64,000 nt of DNA from Anaerolineae bacterium (GTDB lineage Bacteria; Chloroflexota; Anaerolineae; 4572-78; J111): positions 1 to 64,000 of the forward strand of contig JAJVIM010000014.1 in the NCBI GenBank assembly GCA_022071955.1, given 5' to 3'. Positions 52,870 to 60,917 of this stretch are shown piece after piece. The position numbers and the translations under genes are program-made. The notes under the pieces are model-generated. The model saw only the letters and a program-made list of their open reading frames with translations. It did not search any database and was not told the DNA's origin. How positions within the stretch are numbered: the first letter of the stretch is position 1; each line of letters opens with the position of its first letter.

Positions 52870-54198
52870 ATGCGCCGATTGCCAGTCCTACTCATTGTTT
52901 TTGTTGTCGCGTTGCTGATGGCCGCCTGTTCCGGCGACGAAGAAGTAAAAGATGTACCCCCCACGCCCAAACTGGCCGTAGTAGAATTTGCCACCCCGGC
53001 ACCCTCACCCACGTTAACCCAACCCCCGGCCGCAATACTCACCCCAACGCCGGCCCCAACGGTAGGCATGGGCATCGCTGCCAGCGAGCCGGCCGTTCTG
53101 TCTGCCGCCGAGTTGGAGCAGTACATCGCCCGCCGCCCGGCTGATGTAAACCCACTGACCGGCCTCAAAATGGATGATCCCACCCTGCTTCAGCGCCGGC
53201 CGCTGATGGTGCGGGTGGGCAACGATCCCGTCGCCCGGCCGCAGGTGGGGTTGATTGACGCCGATATTGTATACGAGGAAATCACCGAGTGGTGGGTCAC
53301 ACGCTTTACCGGCATCTTTTTAAGCAAAGACCCCACTACCATCGCTCCGGTGCGTTCGGCGCGGCTGATCAATTTGCAGCTTGTGCCGCAGTATCAGGGC
53401 GCGCTGGCCAGCTCCGGCGGCTCAGATGGCGTGCGCTGGCTGTTGTCTCAATCTGATATTGTGGATTTGGACGAGCTGTTTGTGCCGCTGCCCTACTTTT
53501 ACCGCGATAACGAAAACTGGGCCACCCGGCTGGCGTTTGATGCCACCGTGGCCCGGCAATACATGGCCGATGAAGGGCTGGACACCGCCGTTAAACTGCG
53601 CGGCTTTTATTTTACGCCCAGCATCGATGAAAAAACTCTGCCGCCGGGCGTACTGTTTGACGCCAATGAAGTGGTGATTCCCTTTCCGCAGGTTACCAGC
53701 GAAGCCACCTGGAAATACGATCCCGCCAGCAACAGCTATCTGCGTTTTACCACCGGTGACCCCCATTACGATTTGAGCGGCAAACAGCTCTCCGCCGCCA
53801 ACGTGATCATCTACTTTGCCGAACATCAGGCCACCGATATTGTTGAAGACAGCAACGGAGCGACATCTATCCGCATTATAATGAATGGCCGGGGCGCGGC
53901 CTGGCTGCTGCGCGATGGCAAGCTGCTCAAAGGCAACTGGGAAACCGATGGCACCCAAACGCCGCAGTTTGTGTTTGACAACGGCCAGCCCATGCCGCTC
54001 AAACCGGGCAATACGTGGGTGCAGGTTATCCCGCTGGATTATTTTGTAACAATTGACGGCCAGGAGGACACCTCGCTGCCGGAATTAATTCAGCCTGCCG
54101 GCACCGATAACGCAGTACCAACCGCCACTCCGCCGGCAGCGCCTACCCCAACCGCAACGCCCATCGGCGCCCGGCCAACGGCTACCAGTACCAACTAA
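52870..54198 (+). CDS. DUF3048 (YerB-like) lipoprotein
   Basis: 442 aa. A lipoprotein signal (LLMAACSG, Cys near residue 19) is followed by a Pro/Thr-rich spacer (about 30-65) and the DUF3048 N-terminal domain (NPLTGLKMDD, IVYEEITEWWVTRF, IAPVRSARLINLQL). The C-terminal DUF3048 domain spans about 290-400, followed by a second Pro/Thr/Ala-rich tail. It is probably attached to the outer face of the membrane with flexible linkers at both ends. Function is not established. ATG 52870 follows GGAG; the frame upstream runs through the MITE and is rejected. Confidence 0.88.
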   Translation: MRRLPVLLIVFVVALLMAACSGDEEVKDVPPTPKLAVVEFATPAPSPTLTQPPAAILTPTPAPTVGMGIAASEPAVLSAAELEQYIARRPADVNPLTGLKMDDPTLLQRRPLMVRVGNDPVARPQVGLIDADIVYEEITEWWVTRFTGIFLSKDPTTIAPVRSARLINLQLVPQYQGALASSGGSDGVRWLLSQSDIVDLDELFVPLPYFYRDNENWATRLAFDATVARQYMADEGLDTAVKLRGFYFTPSIDEKTLPPGVLFDANEVVIPFPQVTSEATWKYDPASNSYLRFTTGDPHYDLSGKQLSAANVIIYFAEHQATDIVEDSNGATSIRIIMNGRGAAWLLRDGKLLKGNWETDGTQTPQFVFDNGQPMPLKPGNTWVQVIPLDYFVTIDGQEDTSLPELIQPAGTDNAVPTATPPAAPTPTATPIGARPTATSTN

Positions 54199-54216
54199 CC
54201 TGAAGCCAGAATAAAA

Positions 54217-54263
54217 TTTGCCCTCATCCCCCTCCCCAAATTGGGGAGGGGGATGAGGGCAAA
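54217..54263. repeat. 23-bp perfect C/G-rich inverted repeat
   Basis: Arms 54217-54239 and 54241-54263 are perfectly complementary around one base. It is C-rich on the left and G-rich on the right, like the arms at 6053, 36283 and 39818. It may terminate the DUF3048 transcript, but there is no T-run. Confidence 0.75.
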
Positions 54264-54357
54264 GGTGTAACTCTCAAACTGATTTCAGTTTAAATTCGGC
54301 CAGGTTGATTCTGTTAGCTTAAATTTGTCAAATTTTGAGGTTGTGATTTTGAGGTAA

Positions 54358-54386
54358 TTGCTCCTCAGATAGTTGCATGCTATAAT
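54358..54386 (+). promoter_or_regulatory. Promoter of the liv operon
   Basis: The -35 TTGCTC (54358-54363) and -10 TATAAT (54381-54386) are 17 bp apart, with an extended -10 TGC (54378-54380). The predicted start is near 54393. Confidence 0.75.
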
Positions 54387-54454
54387 CCGGCGCTAATTAA
54401 ACAGCGGATGTTTTTGCAGCAAAATCCTTTGGCTTCGGGGAGAGAAGAGACTAC

Positions 54455-56071
54455 ATGCAATTTTTCGCCAACCTCGTGCTGTACATAGTGATTGCCTTGG
54501 GCGTTGGCTACGGCCTGCGCAAGATTCAAGGCCCGGAAGGTGAGCCACGGATCAAATGGTACATTAGCGGCCTGATCATTGGCGGCCTGTGCGGTATTGT
54601 TAATGCCGTACTGGTTAGCGGTGGCATAGTGTTTGGCTACGGCTTTAATTTTGAAGTCGTGCTGGGCGCTTTTACCGGCGGGCTGGGTACCGGGCTGCTC
54701 ATTGGCACGCCCATCGGCCTGATTACCGCCTACGATATGACCAAACGTTTTGGTCTGGTTGATGGCTGGCTCCTCTTTTTTAAGATTATCATCATTTTTA
54801 TCGTCATCGGCGGCACCATCTCCTCGCTGGCTGTACCCAAATACTCCGGCGAGCAATGGATTGACTTTTTTGTGTTTGGCGTGGCGCAGGGTGGTATTTA
54901 CGCGCTGATTGCGCTGGGCTACACGCTGGTGTACGGTATCTTGTTTATGATTAACTTTGCCCACGGCGAAGTGTTTATGAGCGGCGCGTTTACTGCTTTT
55001 TTTGTGGCTCGCGCCCTGGCTCAACCCGGCGCCGATGGCTCGCCATCGATGTTGGAAGCCAATCCCATCCCGGCCCTACTCCTCATTTTTTTGACGGCGA
55101 TGGTTACTTCCACCCTTGTGGCGGTGGCGGTTGAGCGGATCGCCTACAAACCCCTCCGGCGCGCGCCCCGATTGGTCCCGTTGATCACGGCCATTGGGGC
55201 GTCTTTCTTTTTGCAGTATTCTTTTCGGGGGTTTTACGGCTCCGGGGTAGAAGCCTATCCGCAGGTGCCGCTGCTGGTGGGTGATATGACCCTCAGCGAT
55301 GTGTCCTATTTTTTGGGGATGATCCTGATTGTGGTAATTGGATTTTTTGCGCTGATGCCGGTTTATCGACGGCTGAAGCAGGCGTTTATCGCTCAGGCCA
55401 ATCTCAGTTGGCTGCCGGCCATTATCACCGGGGTTATTTTAATTGCCGTGGCCTATTTATTGGCGCCGCTGGTTCAAACTGTGCTTGACTCTATTTGGAA
55501 CAGTAGCTTCCCGCTGTCTCCCGAATCCGCCGAATCGCTGGGCATCAGCAGCCGTAGCGAATACCCGGTACCGATTTCCAAGATTCAATTTATGGTGGTT
55601 ATCAGTTCGGTGCTGCTGATGGTGGGGCTATACAACTTCATTCAGCGCACCAAAATTGGCAAGGCGATGCGCGCCGTGGCCGAAGATAAAGACGTGGCCG
55701 CGTTAATGGGCATCGACGTTGATCGGGTGATCACCGTTACCTTTGGGATGGGCGCGGCGCTGGCCGGAGCGGCCGGGGTGCTGTACGGGTTAATGTTCCG
55801 GCAGGTGAACTTTTTTATGGGCTTTTTCCCGGGCCTTAAAGCCTTTACCGCTGCGGTGCTGGGCGGCATTGGCAACGTGCCCGGCGCAATGTTGGGCGGC
55901 TTCTTTCTGGGCATTTTCGAGTCGCTGGGGCCAAGCCTGTTTTTGGAAGGGCTGGGCATTGCCGCCCCTTATCAATTAAAAGACGCCATCGCGTTTACGA
56001 TGCTGGTATTGGTGCTCATTTTCCGGCCCACCGGGATTATGGGCGTCGAATTGAACAAAAAGAAAGCGTAG
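54455..56071 (+). CDS. livH: LivH-type branched-chain amino-acid ABC permease with N-terminal extension
   Basis: 538 aa. The LivH core starts near residue 150 (GVAQGGIYALIALGYTLVYGIL, INFAHGEVFM) and has the coupling-loop region TKIGKAMRAVAEDKDVAALMGID. LivH is usually about 300 aa. This one has an extra N-terminal block with about four membrane helices (1-140) and a longer middle. It pairs with LivM in the next gene, 9 bp away. The transported solute may be branched-chain amino acids, urea or another amide; sequence alone does not decide. Confidence 0.92.
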   Translation: MQFFANLVLYIVIALGVGYGLRKIQGPEGEPRIKWYISGLIIGGLCGIVNAVLVSGGIVFGYGFNFEVVLGAFTGGLGTGLLIGTPIGLITAYDMTKRFGLVDGWLLFFKIIIIFIVIGGTISSLAVPKYSGEQWIDFFVFGVAQGGIYALIALGYTLVYGILFMINFAHGEVFMSGAFTAFFVARALAQPGADGSPSMLEANPIPALLLIFLTAMVTSTLVAVAVERIAYKPLRRAPRLVPLITAIGASFFLQYSFRGFYGSGVEAYPQVPLLVGDMTLSDVSYFLGMILIVVIGFFALMPVYRRLKQAFIAQANLSWLPAIITGVILIAVAYLLAPLVQTVLDSIWNSSFPLSPESAESLGISSRSEYPVPISKIQFMVVISSVLLMVGLYNFIQRTKIGKAMRAVAEDKDVAALMGIDVDRVITVTFGMGAALAGAAGVLYGLMFRQVNFFMGFFPGLKAFTAAVLGGIGNVPGAMLGGFFLGIFESLGPSLFLEGLGIAAPYQLKDAIAFTMLVLVLIFRPTGIMGVELNKKKA

Positions 56072-56080
56072 GAGCCAGCC

Positions 56081-57880
56081 ATGCAACTTAACTGGAAAAA
56101 GATAGTTCAATACGGTTTGATCACAGGCGCCGCGATTGTTTTTGTTAGTTTGGTGGGGATGCTGGAAGCTTTTGATGCCCGCGACGTTATTTTTAACGTG
56201 TTGTCGTTGGGGCGCGCGCTGATTGTGGTTATTGGGTTGGGCATGGGTTACGTGGTAGCCCTGAGAACCGCCCGCGGCAAAGCCGTCCCGGCGCTGGTGG
56301 GCGGGTTTGTGTCTGGCGCGGTTGGCGGCGCTGTGGCCTCGCTGCTGGTGGTGTTGATGACAACCTGGGACGGCATGCGAGATATGTTTATCAACGCCTC
56401 GCCCGGACTGATGAAGATTCTCACCTTTTCACAGGACTCACTGGCCATCGGCATGCTGTACCTGATTGGAACCATCGCCGTGTTAAGCCTGATTGGCGCG
56501 GCCATTCAACTGCTGCCCAACACCCCCCGGCGCATGATTATCGCCGGCCTTGGCGCGGTGCTGTTGATTGGTATGCTGCAAGAGTTGCTCAATGTGATGA
56601 TGGGCCGCTTTGGCACGGGCAAATCGCTGGCCCGGTTTTTGTTTGGGCGCAAAGGATTGTCAGCCTACGGCGCGATATCGGTTTTTATTGTGTTTTCACT
56701 GCTCAACGGGCTGTGGGGTACGCAAAGCCAGCACGCCAAAAATCGGGTCAATCAACTGCCGGCCAGCCAGCGCACCACCTTTAACTGGATGCTGATCATT
56801 GTTGGCATTATTTTGCTGTTCTTTTTACCGCAGATTGTTGGCCCCTACATCAGCCAAATTTTGGTGCTGGTGGGGCTGTACACGCTGATGGGGCTGGGGT
56901 TGAATATTGATATTGGCCTGGCCGGCCTGCTGGACCTGGGTTTTGTGGGCTTTTTTGCCATCGGCGCGTACACCGCCGCGCTGCTCACTTCAACCGCCGA
57001 TCTGGGGTTGTCAAATGTCATTAATGGCCAGTCGGGCGCATCATACACCTCATTTTGGGTGGCCATCCCCATTTCTGTGCTGGTGGCAGCCATTTTCGGT
57101 GTCTTTTTGGGTATTCCGGTGTTGCGCATGCGCGGCGACTACCTGGCAATTGTCACCCTGGGTTTTGCCGAGATTATCCGCATTTTGGTGCTGTCAAACT
57201 TTTTGCAGCCGTATTTGGGCGGCGCACAGGGTATTTTGAATATTCCCAAACCAGAGCTGGGTTATGTTGGCACGGTAGAACAAATGCTGCCGGCCTCGGT
57301 GCGGACCTATCTTTTCCCCTTTGCCAGCCCCGAAGGGATTATCAAAGACCCGCAACATTTCTACTACCTGATCATTTTTGGCTGCGTATTGATAGGGTTT
57401 GTGGCCTGGCGGCTGCAAAACTCGCGGATTGGCCGCAACTGGATGGCCCTGCGCGAAGATGAGGACGTGGCCGAAGCAATGGGGATCAACCTGATTGCCG
57501 CCAAATTGATGGCTTTTGGCACCGGCGCGGCGTTTGCCGGCTTTAGCGGCGCAATTTTTGCGGCGCAGGTGGGTTCGGTATTTCCGCACAGTTTTGGGCT
57601 GATCGTGTCGATCAACGTGGTTAGCCTGGTTATCATTGGCGGCTCCGGCAGTATTCCAGGCGTGATCGTCGGCGCACTGGTGCTGGTGGGCCTGCCCGAA
57701 CTACTACGCGAGTTTTCAGAATTTAGAATGCTCATTTACGGCGCACTGTTAATTGTGATGATGCTGGTTAAGCCGGAAGGATTCTGGCCGTCTGAAGTGC
57801 GCCGGCGCGAACTGCACGAAGGCAGCGAACCCATCATCGTCCCCGAAGAACCGGCTGTTGTCGCCGGTCAATCCGCATAG
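56081..57880 (+). CDS. livM: LivM-type branched-chain amino-acid ABC permease with N-terminal extension
   Basis: 599 aa. An N-terminal hydrophobic region of about 230 residues with several helices precedes the LivM core (LVGLYTLMGLGLNIDIGLAGLLDLGFVGFFAIGAY from about 265; NSRIGRNWMALREDEDVAEAMGIN near 450). AGGAG overlaps the livH stop region. The family is usually 320-420 aa, so the extension is notable and parallels that of LivH. Confidence 0.92.
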   Translation: MQLNWKKIVQYGLITGAAIVFVSLVGMLEAFDARDVIFNVLSLGRALIVVIGLGMGYVVALRTARGKAVPALVGGFVSGAVGGAVASLLVVLMTTWDGMRDMFINASPGLMKILTFSQDSLAIGMLYLIGTIAVLSLIGAAIQLLPNTPRRMIIAGLGAVLLIGMLQELLNVMMGRFGTGKSLARFLFGRKGLSAYGAISVFIVFSLLNGLWGTQSQHAKNRVNQLPASQRTTFNWMLIIVGIILLFFLPQIVGPYISQILVLVGLYTLMGLGLNIDIGLAGLLDLGFVGFFAIGAYTAALLTSTADLGLSNVINGQSGASYTSFWVAIPISVLVAAIFGVFLGIPVLRMRGDYLAIVTLGFAEIIRILVLSNFLQPYLGGAQGILNIPKPELGYVGTVEQMLPASVRTYLFPFASPEGIIKDPQHFYYLIIFGCVLIGFVAWRLQNSRIGRNWMALREDEDVAEAMGINLIAAKLMAFGTGAAFAGFSGAIFAAQVGSVFPHSFGLIVSINVVSLVIIGGSGSIPGVIVGALVLVGLPELLREFSEFRMLIYGALLIVMMLVKPEGFWPSEVRRRELHEGSEPIIVPEEPAVVAGQSA

Positions 57881-57891
57881 GAGCAGGTGCA

Positions 57892-58710
57892 ATGGCCTCA
57901 ATTTTATCGGCAAAAGGCGTCACCAAACGATTCGGCGGCCTGGTGGCCGTAGACCACGTAGATGTTGAAATAAAAGAAAAATCCATCCATGCCATTATTG
58001 GCCCCAACGGTGCAGGCAAAAGCACTTTATTCAACTGCATCACCGGATTTTACCCCATTGATGAAGGCAAAGTAATTTTTAGGGGACAACCGCTGCAAGA
58101 TATTCCGCCAGACCGAATTACCCGGCGCGGAATCTCGCGTACTTACCAGAATATTCGTTTGTTCAATAATATGACCGCTTTGGAAAATATTTTGGTGGGG
58201 CAGGAGCCGCATCTCAAATCTGGCTGGTTGGGCGCGGTGCTGGGACTGCCCGGCACCCGGCGAGAAGAAGAGCAAATTCATGAAGAGGCGCGCCGGCTGC
58301 TGAACTTTATCGGTATGCGCGGCAAAGGTGATATTGTAGCCAAAAATCTGCCCTACGGCGATCAGCGCCGGCTGGAAATTGGCCGGGCGCTGGCCAGCCA
58401 GCCGGTTTTGTTACTGCTCGATGAGCCGACCGCCGGAATGAACCCCAACGAAACCGCCGAATTGACCGCTTTTTTCCGGCGCATTCGGGATGAACTGGGC
58501 ATTACCATTTTGCTCATCGAACACGATATGCGGGTGGTGATGGGTATTTCAGAGCAGATCACCGTGCTTGATTACGGCCAAAAAATCGCCGAAGGCACAC
58601 CGGAAGATATTCAGAGCAACCCTCGGGTTATTGAAGCGTACCTGGGCCGAAGTGCGACCAGCGGCCTGCGAGAAAAAGAAAAACCCGCAAAAGAAACCAC
58701 GGAAGGCTGA
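57892..58710 (+). CDS. livG: LivG-type ABC ATPase
   Basis: 272 aa. Walker A GPNGAGKSTLFN, signature LPYGDQRRLEIGRAL (the usual LSGG is replaced by LPYGDQ, normal for LivG), Walker B LLLLDEPTAGMNP, and the switch His in LLIEHDMRVVM. It is one of two ATPases of the transporter. A Lys/Glu-rich tail (about 255-272) extends past the usual end. AGGAG precedes ATG 57892. Confidence 0.95.
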   Translation: MASILSAKGVTKRFGGLVAVDHVDVEIKEKSIHAIIGPNGAGKSTLFNCITGFYPIDEGKVIFRGQPLQDIPPDRITRRGISRTYQNIRLFNNMTALENILVGQEPHLKSGWLGAVLGLPGTRREEEQIHEEARRLLNFIGMRGKGDIVAKNLPYGDQRRLEIGRALASQPVLLLLDEPTAGMNPNETAELTAFFRRIRDELGITILLIEHDMRVVMGISEQITVLDYGQKIAEGTPEDIQSNPRVIEAYLGRSATSGLREKEKPAKETTEG

Positions 58711-58717
58711 TCCACTT

Positions 58718-59431
58718 ATGGCCCTACTAGAAGTTGAAAACGTTCACAGCTATTACGGAAACATCCACGCGCTAAAGGGTATCTCGTTATCTATTGACAA
58801 GGGCGAAATTGTAACGCTCATTGGCGCCAACGGCGCTGGCAAAAGTACAACTTTAAAAACCATCAGCGGCATTGTCCGGCCCCGGGTGGGTATGGTTCGC
58901 CTCAATGGCGAAGACCTGGCCAATTATAACGCCCACGAAATTGTGTTTAAAGGTGTTTCTCAAGTCCCCGAAGGCCGGGGCGTGTTCTCCCGGTTAACCG
59001 TCAAAGAGAATCTCGAAATGGGCGCCTACATTCGCAACGATGCCGCCGAAATTGCCCAGGACATCGACCGGATTTTTGCCTTGTTTCCTCGACTCAAAGA
59101 GCGGCAAAAACAAATGGCGGGCACGCTCAGCGGCGGCGAACAGCAAATGCTGGCCATGGGCCGGGCGTTGATGGCGCGGCCCAAAGTGTTACTCCTGGAC
59201 GAACCTTCAATGGGGTTGGCCCCGATTCTGGTTGAAAGCATTTTTGAAACGGTCCAAAACATTAATAAAGAAGGCTCAACCATTCTGCTTGTTGAGCAAA
59301 ACGCGCTGATGGCTCTGCAGATTGCGCACCGGGGATATGTGATCCAGACTGGCCAGATTGTTCTGCACGATAGCGCCAAAGCGCTGCAAAGCAACGAAAT
59401 GGTTCAGAAGGCATACCTTGGTATAGATTAA
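58718..59431 (+). CDS. livF: LivF-type ABC ATPase
   Basis: 237 aa. Walker A GANGAGKSTTLK, signature LSGGEQQMLAMGRAL, Walker B VLLLDEPSMGLAP, and LVEQNALMALQ. ATG 58718 begins the family N-terminus 7 bp after livG; the frame is open further upstream inside livG but is rejected. It is the last gene of livHMGF, followed by a strong terminator. No solute-binding protein gene is in the operon. Confidence 0.95.
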   Translation: MALLEVENVHSYYGNIHALKGISLSIDKGEIVTLIGANGAGKSTTLKTISGIVRPRVGMVRLNGEDLANYNAHEIVFKGVSQVPEGRGVFSRLTVKENLEMGAYIRNDAAEIAQDIDRIFALFPRLKERQKQMAGTLSGGEQQMLAMGRALMARPKVLLLDEPSMGLAPILVESIFETVQNINKEGSTILLVEQNALMALQIAHRGYVIQTGQIVLHDSAKALQSNEMVQKAYLGID

Positions 59432-59450
59432 CTCCCTGTGCTGAGTAACC

Positions 59451-59484
59451 AAAAAAGCCCGGTCAGACATCGCCGGGCTTTTTT
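59451..59484 (+). terminator. Terminator of the liv operon
   Basis: A perfect 12-bp stem (59451-59462 with 59473-59484) ends in six T and starts with six A, so it could work in both directions. Confidence 0.93.
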
Positions 59485-59724
59485 ATTGGTGCTCGTATAA
59501 TTAGGTAGAACTGCGCCGCAGGCAAAAACGATAAGAGAACAGCCTCGTCCCAATTCCCTCGGCCTGGCCGGTTTGGATGTTCCCTGCCAGCGTATAGTTT
59601 CCGTAGTGTTTACGTTGGGTAACAGAACTGTTGATATGTTATTATTAAGCCGTAAAGAAAGTAATTTGGGTTTTTTGGCCGGCTGATTTAAGCCTAAGGC
59701 ATGTTCATCTTCTCCTCCTTTTAG

Positions 59725-59757
59725 GAAGCCTGGTAACTTAGTTACCAGGCTTCTTTA
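59725..59757 (+). terminator. Hairpin, possible terminator
   Basis: A perfect 13-bp stem (59725-59737, 59741-59753) with a TTA loop is followed by TTTATAT. It may end an RNA starting left of it. The T-run is weak. Confidence 0.45.
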
Positions 59758-59814
59758 TATGTATGACATAAATAAGATAGTACAAAGGTATAAAATGTTA
59801 TGTAAAACAATGGA

Positions 59815-59843
59815 TTGAACATAAGCATCGATGCTGATATAAT
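59815..59843 (+). promoter_or_regulatory. Orphan promoter with palindrome in the spacer
   Basis: The -35 TTGAAC (59815-59820) and -10 TATAAT (59838-59843) are 17 bp apart. The spacer holds a perfect 12-bp palindrome AGCATCGATGCT (59824-59835), a likely operator. No ORF follows. Confidence 0.65.
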
Positions 59844-59849
59844 AATACC

Positions 59850-59934
59850 CATCTACTGTACTTTGAGGTGCAAATATTGCGATTGCTGTAACCAGGCTCA
59901 GATTTATCATTAATTGATCAATTTGGGCTTTTTT
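59850..59934 (+). ncRNA. Candidate small RNA (about 85 nt)
   Basis: It starts 7 nt after the orphan -10 box and ends at a terminator-like hairpin: an 11-bp stem with three G-U pairs (59894-59904 with 59920-59930) followed by T to 59934. The only ORFs inside are a few codons long. I do not recognise the RNA. Confidence 0.4.
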
Positions 59935-60088
59935 GTTTGGTTTCAAACTCGCTGGAGTTAAAGATTGCGCCAATTGACAGCCGGGTCGGTTAGTTATCTG
60001 CATTATGGCAAGTAACCCCAAAACATTATGTCTAAAAACTGTTGCATAAAAATCAAAGTACCGATATAATTGTTTTTAACATAAAGGC

Positions 60089-60122
60089 TTGACATAGCGA
60101 AAAACATGTTTTACTATGTCAA
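60089..60122 (+). promoter_or_regulatory. Promoter with nested palindromes for the LysM gene
   Basis: The -35 TTGACA (60089-60094) and -10 TACTAT (60112-60117) are 17 bp apart. The spacer holds the palindrome AAAACATGTTTT (60101-60112). Outer arms TTGACATAG and CTATGTCAA (60089-60097, 60114-60122) also pair. Repression by a dimeric regulator is likely. Confidence 0.65.
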
Positions 60123-60212
60123 TAACGCGCCAGTTCTGCGGTAAGGGGATGACCAAAGGCTGGCACGGGGGGAGTACTATATCAAAATAGTTATGTGCCG
60201 TAGGAGGAAAAC

Positions 60213-60698
60213 ATGAAAAAAATCTTTACCGTTATTATCCTCGTGGCAGCCTTGCAACTTTTGCTTGTGTCTGCCAGCTACGCTGCGCCTCCCGCTTGGG
60301 GTGGGGGCGGAGCGTATCACAAGGTCATGTACGGCGAAACGCTGTACAGCATTGGCCGCTTGTATAATGTTCACCCCAACTGTATCGCCGAAGCAAACGG
60401 CCTGTGGAATCCCAACGTAATCTACGCTGGCGAAGTGCTGTATGTGCCCAGCAACTGTGGTTCGTACCCCTGGTACGGCCATCGACCGGTAAACTATCCC
60501 GGCCAGTGCTGGAACGACTGCTACTCCGGCTGCGGTTATGACAATTGCCAGCCTGTCCGCTATCCGGACAATTGCTGGGATAACTGCGGTTGGTCCGGCA
60601 AGTCCCACAGCTATGGTTACGACTACACCGGCTACTATTACAGCTACGGCTATCAGCGATACAGCCATACCTGCGGTTATTACAATAACTGCTGGTAA
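60213..60698 (+). CDS. Secreted LysM protein with Cys/Tyr-rich tail
   Basis: 161 aa. A signal peptide (1-24, ending SYA) is followed by one LysM domain (about 35-80: VMYGETLYSIGRLYNVHP, YAGEVLYVP) that should bind peptidoglycan or chitin-like glycans. The C-terminal half (about 85-161) has about ten cysteines and many Tyr, Asn, Gly and Trp in short CWDNCG/CGYDNC-like repeats, suggesting a disulfide-bonded surface or adhesive domain. ATG 60213 follows GGAGG. The start of the message lies in an AT-rich region. Confidence 0.8.
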   Translation: MKKIFTVIILVAALQLLLVSASYAAPPAWGGGGAYHKVMYGETLYSIGRLYNVHPNCIAEANGLWNPNVIYAGEVLYVPSNCGSYPWYGHRPVNYPGQCWNDCYSGCGYDNCQPVRYPDNCWDNCGWSGKSHSYGYDYTGYYYSYGYQRYSHTCGYYNNCW

Positions 60699-60714
60699 AG
60701 GCTAAGTTCCACCC

Positions 60715-60739
60715 GCCAGGGTTGCTAAGCAACCCTGGC
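60715..60739. repeat. Hairpin after the LysM gene
   Basis: A perfect 11-bp stem (60715-60725 with 60729-60739) with loop TAA and no T-run. It may protect the 3' end of the message. Confidence 0.5.
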
Positions 60740-60780
60740 AACCCAAAAACTCCCTCCGAAATCTAGCCTGCAAGACATTG

Positions 60781-60828
60781 GCAACAACACACAAAGAGCC
60801 TCACCCGCACGGTGGGGTTTTTTGTTGC
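60781..60828 (+). terminator. Terminator between LysM and DnaJ genes
   Basis: Stem CCTCACC/GGTGGGG (60799-60805 with 60811-60817) is followed by six T. An outer GCAACAA/TTGTTGC pairing (60781-60787 with 60822-60828) adds stability. Confidence 0.8.
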
Positions 60829-60917
60829 TTTATGATAATCTTGCTTAAATCACTGTTAACTATATAATCTTCAACTCAACCATACAGTTTTACTGTTTTG
60901 CGCAAGGATTTTTTGGG

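Larger units (their letters stand above)
59485..60212. other. Large AT-rich gap with promoters and hairpins
   Basis: The A+T content rises sharply against the surroundings. I see a 13-bp hairpin (59725-59737 with 59741-59753), a candidate small-RNA unit (59815-59934) and the LysM gene promoter (60089-60117). The stretch 59485-59724 has a TATAAT at 59496-59501 without a matching -35 and no credible ORF. Confidence 0.6.

Noticed and set aside
59485-59757. Known structured RNA (6S, 4.5S, tmRNA or RNase P) left of the 13-bp hairpin
   Set aside because: I could not find the diagnostic motifs or a closing helix, and the TATAAT at 59496 has no -35 partner.
59755-60021. 88-codon open frame on the minus strand in the AT-rich gap
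   Set aside because: No ribosome site, unusual composition, and it runs antisense through a well-formed promoter and terminator. The Ile/Leu-rich translation reflects AT-rich DNA.
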